A stretch of 64,000 nucleotides of DNA from Sphingomonas sp. ID1715 (GTDB lineage Bacteria; Pseudomonadota; Alphaproteobacteria; Sphingomonadales; Sphingomonadaceae). This document shows, piece by piece, positions 16,101-25,322 of this stretch. Every line of letters starts with the position of its first letter. Within the stretch, counting starts at the first letter, position 1. The translations under genes were made by a program, and so were the position numbers. The stretch is taken from the NCBI RefSeq assembly GCF_013044515.1, contig NZ_JABEPR010000002.1:496001-560000 (forward strand), in the 5' to 3' direction. The notes below the pieces were generated by a model. It had not been told where the DNA came from. It ran no database searches and worked only from the letters and a program-made list of their open reading frames with translations.

Positions 16101-17396
16101 ATGCAGACTTCGATGCGGCTTCTCGGCCGGCGGCGCTTTCTGCCGATCTTCACCACCCAGTTCCTAGGCGCGTTCAACGACAATCTGTTCAAGACGGCGA
16201 TGGTGCTATTCGCCACCTACCGGGTCTATTCCGATCCGAAAGTGGAGATGCAGTTCAACGCGCTCGCGACTGGCCTCTTCATCCTGCCCTTCTTCCTGCT
16301 CTCGGCCCTGTCCGGACAGCTCGCCGACACGCGCGACAAGGCCCGGATCATCCGCATCGTGAAGACGGCAGAGATCTTCATCATGGCTGCCGGGGCGGTC
16401 GGGTTGCTGCTGCCGTCGATCCCGCTGATGCTGGGCGCGGTGCTCGCGATGGGCGTGCATTCGACCTTCTTCGGCCCGATCAAATATGCGATTCTGCCGC
16501 AGCATCTAGGGCCCGACGAAGTGCTGGGCGGCACCGGGCTGGTCGAGGCGGGCACCTATATCGCGATTCTGGCGGGCACCATCACCGCCGGCTTCATCAC
16601 CCATCGCCCGGACATCGCCGCGGCGCTGGTGATGATCGTCGCGACGCTCGGCTGGTTTGCAGGCCGCCAAGTGCCGCCGGCGCCGCCAGTGCATGAAGAA
16701 CATGGCGTGGACTGGCACATCGTCCGCTCGTCCTTTCGCCTGGTCAACGCGACCATGCACATCCCGCGCCTCTTCCTGGCGATCTGTTCGATCAGCTTTT
16801 TCTGGACGATCGGCGCGGTGCTGGTGATCGAGTTTCCGCCGCTGGTGAAGAATGTTCTCACCTCCAACGAGCAGGTGGCAAGCCTCTTCCTTGCAGTCTT
16901 TTCGGTGGGCGTGGCCGTCGGATCGGTGGCGATCAACCGGCTGCTGAAGGGCGAAGTTTCGGCGCGCTATTCGCCGGCATCAGTGATCGCGATGGCGGGC
17001 TTTGTGCTCGGCGTCTACGCGATCGCCAAGAGCTGGCAGGGCGATCATCCAGGAGAGCTCTACCATCTCGGCGAGTTCGTCCATCATCCGAGTGCGGTTG
17101 GGCTGCTCGTCGCCCTGTTCGGCGTCGCCGCGACCGGCGGCATGTTCGTGGTCCCGCTCTACGCGTTTCTCACGACGACCGTGGACAAGGACCAGACCGC
17201 GCGCACCGTCGCGGCGAACAACATCGTCAACTCGGGCGCGATGGTCGCCGGTTCGCTGCTCGCCTTCACCCTAAGCGCATTCGGTGTGTCGGCCGTCGAC
17301 CAGCTGCTGATGGTCTCGGCGATGTGCTTCATATCCGCGTGGCTCGCCTGGAAGCTCCACCTCGCCTGCGACAGGCCGCACCGGGCCGCCTCTTAG
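16101..17396 (+). CDS. LplT-like MFS transporter
   Basis: Major-facilitator protein of about 431 residues with 11-12 hydrophobic segments. The N-terminal FLGAFNDNLFKTAMV is the LplT signature (lysophospholipid flipping in inner membrane), followed by LSGQLADTRDKARII in loop 2-3. In many proteobacteria LplT is joined to, or next to, the acyltransferase Aas; here it stands alone, with a 4-base overlap at its 3' end with a convergent DUF3008 gene. ATG at 16113 is an alternative start. Role in phospholipid remodelling is inferred from family. Confidence 0.8.
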   Translation: MQTSMRLLGRRRFLPIFTTQFLGAFNDNLFKTAMVLFATYRVYSDPKVEMQFNALATGLFILPFFLLSALSGQLADTRDKARIIRIVKTAEIFIMAAGAVGLLLPSIPLMLGAVLAMGVHSTFFGPIKYAILPQHLGPDEVLGGTGLVEAGTYIAILAGTITAGFITHRPDIAAALVMIVATLGWFAGRQVPPAPPVHEEHGVDWHIVRSSFRLVNATMHIPRLFLAICSISFFWTIGAVLVIEFPPLVKNVLTSNEQVASLFLAVFSVGVAVGSVAINRLLKGEVSARYSPASVIAMAGFVLGVYAIAKSWQGDHPGELYHLGEFVHHPSAVGLLVALFGVAATGGMFVVPLYAFLTTTVDKDQTARTVAANNIVNSGAMVAGSLLAFTLSAFGVSAVDQLLMVSAMCFISAWLAWKLHLACDRPHRAAS

Positions 17397-17581
17397 CCGC
17401 CCGATACATGCTCCGGCTTGCCCTTGCGCTTCGTGTGGGCAAGCTCCTCCAGCTGCTTTTCGCTCATCGAGTCGGCCATCTGTTTCGATGCGCCCTTCAG
17501 CTTGCTCTTGGGCGTGTCGCCGCGCTTGGCTGACAGGGCTGCGCCGGCGGCCTTTTGCTGAGCGGCGGACTTGGCGGGCAT
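17393..17581 (-). CDS. DUF3008 family small protein
   Basis: Hydrophilic 62-residue protein, rich in Lys, Ala and Ser, with the DUF3008 pattern: MPAKSAAQQKAAGAALSAKRG, then LKGASKQMADSMS, then a short basic end (TKRKGKPEHV). Such proteins are small, heat-stable and of unknown function; they resemble stress-related hydrophilic proteins. It overlaps the transporter gene tail by four bases on the other strand. Confidence 0.75.
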   Translation of the reverse strand: MPAKSAAQQKAAGAALSAKRGDTPKSKLKGASKQMADSMSEKQLEELAHTKRKGKPEHVSGG

Positions 17582-17638
17582 TGCGGAACTCCCGATCGGA
17601 CAATCAGGAGAACGGCTCGCCCGGCCAGGCGGTTCCGG

Positions 17639-17812
17639 TCAGCCGAATACGCCGTAGATCGCGACGAAGAACGCCGTGAAGCTCAAAGCGAAGAGCTTCA
17701 GGTCGTTTGCATCGTCGCGAACGGCTTCGATCGTCCGGGTGGTGGACCGGGGCAGCCGTTGCCGGAAAGGATGCCGGGCTGCTTCGTTGCTGAGGACAAG
17801 ACGGCGTTTCAT
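17639..17812 (-). CDS. Small single-span membrane protein, unknown
   Basis: Short frame coding 57 residues: a basic N-terminus (MKRRLVLSNEAARHPFRQRL), an acidic middle (EAVRDDANDLKLF) and one hydrophobic C-terminal helix (ALSFTAFFVAIYGVFG). The charge pattern suggests a tail-anchored inner-membrane protein with a cytoplasmic N-terminus. There is no good ribosome-binding site. It could be the last gene of the accA transcript, 100 bases after accA, or have its own promoter. The call rests on the clear helix and stop placement and is only moderately secure. Confidence 0.5.
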   Translation of the reverse strand: MKRRLVLSNEAARHPFRQRLPRSTTRTIEAVRDDANDLKLFALSFTAFFVAIYGVFG

Positions 17813-17912
17813 GGAAACTGTTTAACGATTCGTTTACGTTTCCGTCCCGGATTGAACATGGTTAACGCGGCCGTAACTTGTTCCGCTTCGGGATTCCGGA
17901 AGCAAACGCTTG

Positions 17913-18860
17913 TTAAAGAACGCCCATTTTCAGGAACTTGGTGCGGCGATCGGCCCTCAGGCGGGCGCGGTCCATGCCGTCCAGCTCGGCAAGGGCGGTG
18001 TCGAGCGCCGCGCCTAGCGCATCGATCGCCGCGTCGGGATCGCGATGCGCGCCGCCGACCGGTTCCGGCACGATCCGGTCGATGATGCCGAGTTCCTTCA
18101 GGTCCTGTGCCGTTACCTTCATCGCCTCGGCCGCTGCCGGCGCCTGGTCGGCGGTGCGCCACAGGATGGAGGCACACCCCTCGGGCGAGATGACGGAATA
18201 GACCGCATGTTCGAACATCAGCACGCGATTGGCGGCCGCCAGCGCGATTGCGCCGCCTGACCCTCCCTCGCCGACGATCGCGGCCACCATCGGCACGCCG
18301 AGCGCAAGGCATTGCTCCGTCGACCGGGCGATCGCCTCAGCCTGGCCGCGCTCTTCCGCCTGCACGCCCGGAAAGGCGCCCGACGTGTCGACCAAGGTCA
18401 CCACGGGCAGGCCGAAGCGGTCGGCCAGCTGCATCAGCCGTACGGCCTTGCGATAGCCTTCGGGCTTACCCATGCCGAAATTGTGCTTGAGTCGGCTCGC
18501 CGTGTCGTCGCCCTTTTCATGGCCGATCACCATCACGCGGCGGCCGTGGAGCCGCCCCAGGCCGCCCAGGATCGCCTGATCGTCGGCAAAGGCGCGGTCG
18601 CCGGCCAGCGGCATGAAGTCTTCGATCAGCCGCGCGACATAATGTTTGAAATGCGGGCGGGACGGGTGCCGCGCCACTTGCGTCTTCTGCCACGGCGTCA
18701 GCCGCGCATAAGTGTCGCGCAGCGCTTTGTCGGCCTTGGCCTGAAGGCGACCGATTTCCGCCTCGATATCGACGCCGCCGCCGGCTGCCGTCTCGCGCAG
18801 CTCCGCGACGCGCGCTTCCAGCTCCGCCACCGGCTTTTCGAAATCGAGGAAGGTGATCAT
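17913..18860 (-). CDS. accA: Acetyl-CoA carboxylase carboxyltransferase alpha subunit
   Basis: Half of the carboxyltransferase that moves CO2 from biotin to acetyl-CoA, forming malonyl-CoA. The 315 residues cover the crotonase-like fold with the family blocks [55 protein letters not shown] and [11 protein letters not shown] (oxyanion region). The partner AccD is not in the window, while accB and accC are at 43.6-45.4 kb. Lies 12 bases downstream of xerD. Confidence 0.95.
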   Translation of the reverse strand: MITFLDFEKPVAELEARVAELRETAAGGGVDIEAEIGRLQAKADKALRDTYARLTPWQKTQVARHPSRPHFKHYVARLIEDFMPLAGDRAFADDQAILGGLGRLHGRRVMVIGHEKGDDTASRLKHNFGMGKPEGYRKAVRLMQLADRFGLPVVTLVDTSGAFPGVQAEERGQAEAIARSTEQCLALGVPMVAAIVGEGGSGGAIALAAANRVLMFEHAVYSVISPEGCASILWRTADQAPAAAEAMKVTAQDLKELGIIDRIVPEPVGGAHRDPDAAIDALGAALDTALAELDGMDRARLRADRRTKFLKMGVL

Positions 18861-18872
18861 GTGCGCCGCGGG

Positions 18873-19775
18873 TTAGGAGCGGGCAGGCCGCTCGTCAACG
18901 AGCGGGTGCTTTGCGTTCACCAGCTCCACGAGACGACGCGAGTCGACATGCGTGTAGATCTGGGTGGTTGCGATATCGGCATGACCGAGCATGGCCTGGA
19001 GCGCACGCAGGTCCGCACCGCCTTCGAGCAGATGCGTGGCAAAGGCGTGACGGAGCCCGTGCGGTCCGACCCGATCGGGCGGAACCCCGGCGGCCGCGGC
19101 CAGCGCCTTGACGATCTGGAACAGCCGCACCCGGCTGAGATGCTTCTTGCCGGAGGGGAAGAGCCAGGCCTGGTCGGAGGGCAACAGCTCCCGCCAGCGC
19201 GCGACAGCCGCACGCGCGCGATCGGAAATCGGCACCAGCCGCTCGCGCCCCCCCTTGCCCTTGAGGATGATGAACGGCCGGTCGCTTGCGATTGCCGTGC
19301 GTGGCAGCGAAACAAGTTCGGTCGCGCGCAGGCCGGAGCCGTAGAGCAGCTCGAGCAGCGCCGCGAGGCGAATGTCGGCGAGCGGCGGATGCGCCTGCGC
19401 CAGCCGCCGCTCGACTTCGGCGAACAGCCGGTCCAGGTCGGCGCGGTCGAGCACCTTGGGCAGCGGCCGGCCGGGGGAAGGCCGCGGCAGCGCCTTGCCT
19501 GCGTCGTCGGCGCGAAACCCTTCCTCCTGAAGAAAGACAAAGAAGCGGCGCAGCGCCGCCGATTTCCGCGCGACGGTTGATCGGGCGAGCGGCATCCACG
19601 CCTCGGCCAGCTTGCCAAGGGCGGTCTCGTCGGCCGTGCTGAGCCCGCCCTCCAGCTGCTCCGAGGCCAGATCGAGGTCCGATCGATAGGCTGCCAGCGT
19701 GTTCGCCGCCGCTCCGCCTTCGGCCGCCAGCATTTCGAGAAAGCGTTCGATCAGCCGGGCGTCGTCACCGCTCAC
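18873..19775 (-). CDS. xerD: Tyrosine recombinase XerD
   Basis: Chromosome-dimer resolution recombinase acting at dif with XerC. 300 residues: N-terminal SAM-like DNA-binding domain (about 1-100) and C-terminal catalytic domain with all residues: Arg in YGSGLRATEL, Lys in KGKGGRERLVP, HGLRH, the second His in LGHADIATTQIYTH and the Tyr nucleophile in the same block. Length and position beside accA fit XerD rather than an integrase. It overlaps the upstream secreted-protein gene by four bases. Confidence 0.9.
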   Translation of the reverse strand: MSGDDARLIERFLEMLAAEGGAAANTLAAYRSDLDLASEQLEGGLSTADETALGKLAEAWMPLARSTVARKSAALRRFFVFLQEEGFRADDAGKALPRPSPGRPLPKVLDRADLDRLFAEVERRLAQAHPPLADIRLAALLELLYGSGLRATELVSLPRTAIASDRPFIILKGKGGRERLVPISDRARAAVARWRELLPSDQAWLFPSGKKHLSRVRLFQIVKALAAAAGVPPDRVGPHGLRHAFATHLLEGGADLRALQAMLGHADIATTQIYTHVDSRRLVELVNAKHPLVDERPARS

Positions 19776-21592
19776 GCCCGCGTGATGGCCTCGGCCGCGA
19801 TCATGCGCGCCTCAGGCTCGCGACCCACGCGGCGCAGCGCCGCGACGATGTGCATCAGATAGGCGGGATGCACGGCCTGCCAGGAGCGCGTCTGCAGGCC
19901 CGCGGCTGCAAGTAGCACGACCGTGGCCGGCTGGCCGTTCGTCGCGGCGCGATCGATCGCGCGGGTCCAGCTGTTCGACAGGCCCAGCGGGAGCTTGTTC
20001 TCGGTCGCGAGCGACTGCGCGTCTTCCATCGACAGCCGCCCCAGCCCGGCGAGCGCCGCCACCAGAAAGGCACCCTTGCGGCTGTCCTCGTCCTGCTCGC
20101 CGACATAGGCGCCGGCCCGTCCGGCCGAGATGGTGACGCCCCGGCGCGGCGCACCCACGGCCAGCAATGCCCAGGCGTCATCGCCATCGTCCAGCTGGTC
20201 GGCGACCGCACCCCATTTGGCCGCACCGTCGTCTAGTCCGGCCGTGAGCATCGCGGCGATCAGAAAGCGCGCATCCTCGCCGTAATCCTCGCTGGGCCGG
20301 ATCAGGGCGGCAGCGCGCGCCGTGAGCACGAGATGAGCATAGCGCTCCACGTCCGACTTGGGGGTGGTCCACAGGTCGCGCATCACGTCCAGGCGGCTAC
20401 CGACCTCGTCATCGGCATAGGCACGTTGCAGGCGATAGCCGAGCGTGTCTTCATTATCGTCCGGATCCGCCGCTTCGAAGGCGCCGCCCACCAGATCGAC
20501 ATAGGCGGCGTTCGACAGCACGCCGAGGCTCGCCGCCCACATCGCGGGACCCAAGCGCTGTTCCGGCTCGATCATCGGCGCGCGATACTGCCAGGCCTGG
20601 ACCTGCGGCCCGACCGTCCCGAATAAGGGAGCGGGGATGGCGACGTTGACAGCGTTGGCAAGGCCGAAGCGCCAGGCAGTTAGGTTGCTGACGCCGTCCC
20701 ACTGGATGTTGATCGCCCGGCGACCGCCACCGACGCCGACCACCTTTTCGGCAAGCAGCAGGTCGATGCCGCGTACCTTGCCGCGGCGCCGAGTCGCATC
20801 GACGATCGCGCTCGCCGTGCCGGCATCGCCGGACAGCGCCGCGCACATGGCGCGCGCCAGGTCCCAACTGGTCTGGTCCGCAGTTGCAGGCACGCGCGTG
20901 GTAAGCGGGCACATCGCTGCCGGATCCGCGGTCGCGAGCGCCACCTGCTGGGCGATGTCGAACATCTTGGGCGTATAACGATCCACATCGACGCTGGAGA
21001 CGAGCAGTCGCGCCGCATCAGCCTCGCCCATGCGCAGCAGCAACCAGGCGCGCTCGGCCACCCAGTCGGCGCCGTCGACACCGCCGCCCGGCGTCGGCGC
21101 CTGGGTCAACAGCACGCGGCGGAGCAGGATCTGTGCCCAGCGCGACGCGATGGGCGCCTGGATGTCGCGCATCAAGGCGGAGGCAAAGCGCGCGTTGACG
21201 CTGCCCCATTGGTCGGTGCCATAGCCGCCATTGTCCGGCGTCAGCACGCCGACCAGATCGGGGTTCCGCCGTGCGGCTTCGGGCAAATCGAAGGCCTCGG
21301 CCTGCGCGACCTCTTCCTCTTCGTCCGTCTCCTCAGTCGCCTGATCGTCGGTTGCCGCCTCGCCCGGCGGCAGCGGCTGCACGATCTCGCCGCCCGGCGC
21401 AAAGCTGGGCTGGCCCGGAGCGGAAGGACTCTCGGACGGCGCGGGCGCCGAAGCAGGCGGCGGATCGCCAAAGCCCGGCGGCAGCAGCGACTCGGGCGCC
21501 TGTTCCTGCCCGATGGCGGGGATGGCAAAGGCGGCCAGCGCGACCGCGACGGCCGCGCCGCCCAGCAGTCGCTTACTTGCCCAGCCGGTCAT
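19772..21592 (-). CDS. Conserved exported protein, function unknown
   Basis: Protein of 606 residues with a signal peptide (about 1-29, GGAAVAVALAAFAIPAIGQ), a Pro-rich linker (about 30-76) and an acidic stretch (DDQATEETDEEEE), then a large helical domain with repeated Ala/Leu/Arg-rich segments. The repeats look alpha-solenoid-like but no TPR consensus is clear. No catalytic motif is recognised. It starts 20 bases inside a 56-residue membrane protein gene and ends four bases inside xerD, so it belongs to a three- or four-gene operon with xerD and accA. A periplasmic role is inferred from the signal peptide. Confidence 0.7.
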   Translation of the reverse strand: MTGWASKRLLGGAAVAVALAAFAIPAIGQEQAPESLLPPGFGDPPPASAPAPSESPSAPGQPSFAPGGEIVQPLPPGEAATDDQATEETDEEEEVAQAEAFDLPEAARRNPDLVGVLTPDNGGYGTDQWGSVNARFASALMRDIQAPIASRWAQILLRRVLLTQAPTPGGGVDGADWVAERAWLLLRMGEADAARLLVSSVDVDRYTPKMFDIAQQVALATADPAAMCPLTTRVPATADQTSWDLARAMCAALSGDAGTASAIVDATRRRGKVRGIDLLLAEKVVGVGGGRRAINIQWDGVSNLTAWRFGLANAVNVAIPAPLFGTVGPQVQAWQYRAPMIEPEQRLGPAMWAASLGVLSNAAYVDLVGGAFEAADPDDNEDTLGYRLQRAYADDEVGSRLDVMRDLWTTPKSDVERYAHLVLTARAAALIRPSEDYGEDARFLIAAMLTAGLDDGAAKWGAVADQLDDGDDAWALLAVGAPRRGVTISAGRAGAYVGEQDEDSRKGAFLVAALAGLGRLSMEDAQSLATENKLPLGLSNSWTRAIDRAATNGQPATVVLLAAAGLQTRSWQAVHPAYLMHIVAALRRVGREPEARMIAAEAITRA

Positions 21593-21743
21593 TCGGGATC
21601 GTCTTCTCGACGCGGGTCAGCGGCTTTTCCGTGTCAACCGTCGACAGCCAGTAAAGCCCGCCCAGAACGACAAGGAGAAGCAGGACGAGAACGATGGGAA
21701 GCCGCGAGGCCGATGACCGACGCGCAGGATACCGTGAACGCAT
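21573..21743 (-). CDS. Small membrane protein upstream of exported protein
   Basis: Frame of 56 residues: a basic start (MRSRYPARRSSASRL), one strong hydrophobic helix (PIVLVLLLLVVLGGLYWL) and a short polar tail ending TIPNDRLGK. Single-pass with the tail probably in the periplasm. It overlaps the start of the 606-residue exported protein by 20 bases, so the two are likely coupled and may interact. Function unknown. Confidence 0.6.
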   Translation of the reverse strand: MRSRYPARRSSASRLPIVLVLLLLVVLGGLYWLSTVDTEKPLTRVEKTIPNDRLGK

Positions 21744-21813
21744 GGCGTCGAGCTAGCAGAGGGCCGGGAGTGCGGCAATCGCCCTGCGCCCGGCTGCGTG
21801 CTAGCGGCGGCAC

Positions 21814-22482
21814 ATGATTCCCCGCGAACTGATCGCCACTGCCCGAGTGCCCGGCGGCGAGCCGCTGCGGCTCTTTCGCCGCGGCCGCGACTTCATGATC
21901 GTCGTCGATCGCAACGAACTGATGAACAGCCGGATGAGCGGATCGGAAGAGGCTCTCGCGACGCTGACGCTGGAGCGACTGCGCGTACCCGGCCCGCGCC
22001 TGCTGATCGGCGGTTATGGCATGGGCTTCACCCTGCGCGCCGCGCTCGCCCGGCTGCCAAGCGGCGGCAAGATCGACGTCGCCGAGCTGGTGCCGGAGAT
22101 CATCGACTGGGCGCGCGGGCCAATGGCGGAGCTCACCGCCGGCTGCCTGGACGATCCGCGCGTCCGCGTTCGGATCCAGGATGTGGGCACCGTTATCGCC
22201 GCTGCCCGGAGCCACTATGACGCCATCCTGCTCGACGTCGACAATGGACCCGACGGCCTGACGCGGGACAGCAACGAGTGGCTCTATACGCCCGCCGGCC
22301 TCGAATCCGCCCGCGCGGCGCTCCGCCCGAACGGTGTTCTCGCGGTCTGGTCAGCCGCACCCGACCCGGCTTTCACACGTCGGCTGAAGGCCGCGCGCTT
22401 CCAGGTCGAGGAGACGGCGCTGCGGGCCCGTACCAATGGCAAGGGCCCGCGTCACGTCATCTGGTTCGCGCAGAAGAGATAG
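21814..22482 (+). CDS. Spermidine-synthase-like protein
   Basis: Rossmann-fold protein of 222 residues of the spermidine synthase/methyltransferase family. Motifs: LIGGYGMGFTLRAAL (nucleotide/AdoMet-type Gly loop), DVAELVPEIIDWAR (acidic residue after strand 2), then ILLDVDNGPDGL (conserved Asp-Asn loop). It lacks the N-terminal strand domain of true spermidine synthases and the usual catalytic Asp context is changed, so aminopropyl transfer is not proven; a methyltransferase activity is also possible. Stand-alone gene, followed by a terminator shared with the convergent TonB receptor. Confidence 0.7.
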   Translation: MIPRELIATARVPGGEPLRLFRRGRDFMIVVDRNELMNSRMSGSEEALATLTLERLRVPGPRLLIGGYGMGFTLRAALARLPSGGKIDVAELVPEIIDWARGPMAELTAGCLDDPRVRVRIQDVGTVIAAARSHYDAILLDVDNGPDGLTRDSNEWLYTPAGLESARAALRPNGVLAVWSAAPDPAFTRRLKAARFQVEETALRARTNGKGPRHVIWFAQKR

Positions 22483-22510
22483 GGGGCGGCACCTCGGGCG
22501 CCGCCCCTTT
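22483..22510 (+). terminator. Intrinsic terminator between convergent genes
   Basis: Stem GGGGCGGC / GCCGCCCC with a nine-base loop, followed by TTT. Lies between the spermidine-synthase-like gene and TonB receptor 1, which end towards each other. Confidence 0.7.
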
Positions 22511-22518
22511 CGACTCGA

Positions 22519-25203
22519 TCAGAACCCGACGCGTAGGCGCACGCCATAGGTGCGCGGCTCGTTCGGATAGCCGGCGAAATTGCCGGTCTGCTCCGGCACG
22601 GCAAAGCCGGTCACGTTGAAATATTGCTTGGTGATGTTGTTCGCGAACAGCTCGCCGCGCAGCTTGCCGTCCTCGGTCTGCACGCCGACCAGCGCATTGA
22701 CGATCGCATAGGCCGGGTTGCGGATCACCGCCTGCCCATTCGGTTGCAGACCGAAAATGTCGACCTCGCTGTTGAAGCGGGTATCGACATGGAAGATGCC
22801 GCGCAGATTGTCGGTCAGCGCCGGGTTCCAGGTGGCGCTGCCGGTCACGACGCTCTTCGGCTGGTTTGTGAACTGACGCCCTTCCGCACCCTGCAGCGGG
22901 GTGCCGGTGAAGTCGTTGCTCGCGTCGTAACGGGCAAGGTTATAGGTGTAGCCAAGCCGGATCGTGAGGTTGCGATCCGGACGGATGATCGCCTCTGCCT
23001 CGATGCCCTTCGACGTCGAGTCCTTGATGTTCTGCACGACGAAATTATTGCCGCTGAACACCAGGCTCTGCAGGTTCTTATACTTGGCGTAGAAGGCCGC
23101 GATGTTGAAGGTGAACTCGCGGCTCGGGCTCGACTTCACACCGATCTCGAACGAGTCGACCGTTTCCGGCCCAAACTCCAGGTCCGATCCCTGCGCGCCG
23201 TTGCCGCCGAGCAGGACGGAATCGAAGGTCGCCTGGTCGAGGTTGTAGCCGCCCGACTTATAGCCTCGGTCATAGCTGCCATAGGCGAGCAGCCGGTCGC
23301 TGAACTTGTAGCTGAGCTTGGCGGTGCCGGTGATCCGGTCTTCGCTGCGCTTGTCGCGATAGGCGCCGTTGAACTCGGTGTTCACTGCCGGGTTGCAGCC
23401 GAGCAGGTAGAGATTGTTGAACAGCCCCAGCTGACGCAGCACATTGGCATAGGCGGTCGCCGCCGGGTCGCCGCCGCGGACTTGATTAAAGAAGCCGCAG
23501 CTGCCGGTGTTGTTCGAAATGTTCGCCCGCAGCGTCTTTTCTTCGTGGTTCCAGCGCGCGCCGAGGGTCAGCGACAGCTGATCGGTGACGCGGACGATAT
23601 TGTGCGTGAAGGCGGCAAAGGCGTTGGTCTTCACCCGGAAATCGTCGTTGTTGTTGCCCTGCCCCGCAGCCGCGCCGGGCAGCGGAGTGGTGGCAAGCGC
23701 CGCCAGGCCCGGGATGACCGGAATGCCGGCGACCGGAGCCACGCCCGCCTGGGCCTGGAACAGTTGCACCAGCGGACGCAGCTGCGCCGGGAAAGCGGCC
23801 GCGGGTGCACCGAGCAGCGCCTGGCCGAACAGCGGCACCGTCGGGCCGAGCGAGCCGAAGAATTGCAGCTGCCGTCCGAAGGTCGGCGCGAGCGCACCGG
23901 CGAAGATGCTGTCGACATAGCGATTGGCGTCGTTGCCCACCCGCACCGTGTCGCGCAGCGTCAGCGTCTCGTTCAGGTAGAAGCCGCCGATCAGGAAATC
24001 GAGCCGGTCGTCAAACGCCGTGCCCTGCAGGCGGATCTCCTGGGTGAAGTCCTTGATCCCGGTCTTGTAGTCGTCACGATAGGCGCGATCGATGCCCGAG
24101 AAGTCGATGTCCTGATCGCGCAGGGCTCGCCAGTTGCGATAGGCTGTGATCGAGGTGATGTTGAGGTTCGAGCCGAGCTCGTGATTGACCTCGATCGAGG
24201 CGCCGGCGTCGCGCACCCGCTCGCGGAAATCGCGATTGGGCGAGATCGCCTGAGTGCGGTCGGATGCCGGGCCAGTGTAGAGGCCGACCAGACCCTGCGC
24301 CGCGGCGACGCCCTGGATCACTGGCGCGAGCGGACCGCGCACGACGCTCACGGCGCCGCAGCAATGTTCATTGGTTCGCGCATAGTCGGCGATCAGGCGG
24401 ATGGTCGTGCTGTCATTCTCGAACATCGCTTGCCCGCGCGCGAACCATCGATCGATGTCGTTGAGGCGGCGATCGCTGTTGGCGTCCTTGATATAGCCGT
24501 CGCGCTTGCGGATGCCGCCGTCGAGGCGAAGCGCGACCTGATCGCTGACCGGGCCGGTGATCGCCCCGCGCAGTTCCATCGCGTCGAGATTGCCATACAC
24601 GCCCTCGACGAAGCCGCCGAGCTCGTACTGCGGCTTGGCGGTGAAGATGCTGAGCGCGCCGGCCGAGGTGTTGCGGCCGAACAGCGTGCCTTGAGGGCCG
24701 CGCAGCACTTCGACCCGCTCGACTTCGGGCAGGTCGGCGAGCGCGATGCCGGCGCGCGAGCGGAACACGCCGTCGATGAACACGCCGACGGCCGGCTCGA
24801 AGCCCGGATTGTCACCGGCCGTGCCGATGCCGCGGATGAAGAGCGTGGTGCCGGTCGCGGCCGACTGGCCGGTTGAGGTCTGCAGGCTCGGCGCCAGCTG
24901 CTCGAGATCGCGCACGTCCTGCACGCCGGCGTCGCGCAGCAACTCGGCGGGAACCGCCGTGACCGCGATCGGCACGTTCTGCACCGTCTCGTTGCGGCGG
25001 GTGGCGGTCACGACGATGTCGTTGCCGCCGAGATCGTCGACCGCGGCCGGCTGTGCCTGGGATGGTGTCGGATTGGCGCTGGCCTGCCCGGTCTGTTCAG
25101 GGGTGGTGGTGCCCGGAGAACCGGCAGTGTCCTGGGCGCTGGCGGAGCTGGCTGCGAGAGCAAGAACCGAAACGGCCGAAAAGCAGAGCGAACGAAGCAA
25201 CAC
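22519..25203 (-). CDS. TonB-dependent receptor 1
   Basis: Outer-membrane receptor of 894 residues from a GTG start, with signal peptide (about 1-24) and a TonB-box-like NDIVVTATRR. The plug domain (about 60-190) carries GIGTAGDNPGF, VFIDGVF and RVEVLRGPQGTLFGRN; the rest is a 22-strand-like barrel ending in Phe (RLRVGF). The frame continues upstream, but AGGGGAATTCTC precedes the GTG and the signal peptide begins there. Substrate unknown; such receptors take up siderophores, sugars or other hydrophobic compounds. The acyl-CoA dehydrogenase gene lies 119 bases upstream on the same strand. Confidence 0.9.
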   Translation of the reverse strand: MLLRSLCFSAVSVLALAASSASAQDTAGSPGTTTPEQTGQASANPTPSQAQPAAVDDLGGNDIVVTATRRNETVQNVPIAVTAVPAELLRDAGVQDVRDLEQLAPSLQTSTGQSAATGTTLFIRGIGTAGDNPGFEPAVGVFIDGVFRSRAGIALADLPEVERVEVLRGPQGTLFGRNTSAGALSIFTAKPQYELGGFVEGVYGNLDAMELRGAITGPVSDQVALRLDGGIRKRDGYIKDANSDRRLNDIDRWFARGQAMFENDSTTIRLIADYARTNEHCCGAVSVVRGPLAPVIQGVAAAQGLVGLYTGPASDRTQAISPNRDFRERVRDAGASIEVNHELGSNLNITSITAYRNWRALRDQDIDFSGIDRAYRDDYKTGIKDFTQEIRLQGTAFDDRLDFLIGGFYLNETLTLRDTVRVGNDANRYVDSIFAGALAPTFGRQLQFFGSLGPTVPLFGQALLGAPAAAFPAQLRPLVQLFQAQAGVAPVAGIPVIPGLAALATTPLPGAAAGQGNNNDDFRVKTNAFAAFTHNIVRVTDQLSLTLGARWNHEEKTLRANISNNTGSCGFFNQVRGGDPAATAYANVLRQLGLFNNLYLLGCNPAVNTEFNGAYRDKRSEDRITGTAKLSYKFSDRLLAYGSYDRGYKSGGYNLDQATFDSVLLGGNGAQGSDLEFGPETVDSFEIGVKSSPSREFTFNIAAFYAKYKNLQSLVFSGNNFVVQNIKDSTSKGIEAEAIIRPDRNLTIRLGYTYNLARYDASNDFTGTPLQGAEGRQFTNQPKSVVTGSATWNPALTDNLRGIFHVDTRFNSEVDIFGLQPNGQAVIRNPAYAIVNALVGVQTEDGKLRGELFANNITKQYFNVTGFAVPEQTGNFAGYPNEPRTYGVRLRVGF

Positions 25204-25322
25204 GAGAATTCCCCTTTTAACGGGCACGGAGCCGAAGCGGACGGAGCCCCTTGCTGGCGGACGCGCCGAAAGCAAGAGGGGCCCTCAATTTTGCGACGAT
25301 TTTCCTGCCGACGCGCCGAGCG

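Noticed and set aside
22624-24876. Plus-strand 750-codon frame opposite TonB receptor 1
   Set aside because: No recognisable domain or start; antisense shadow.
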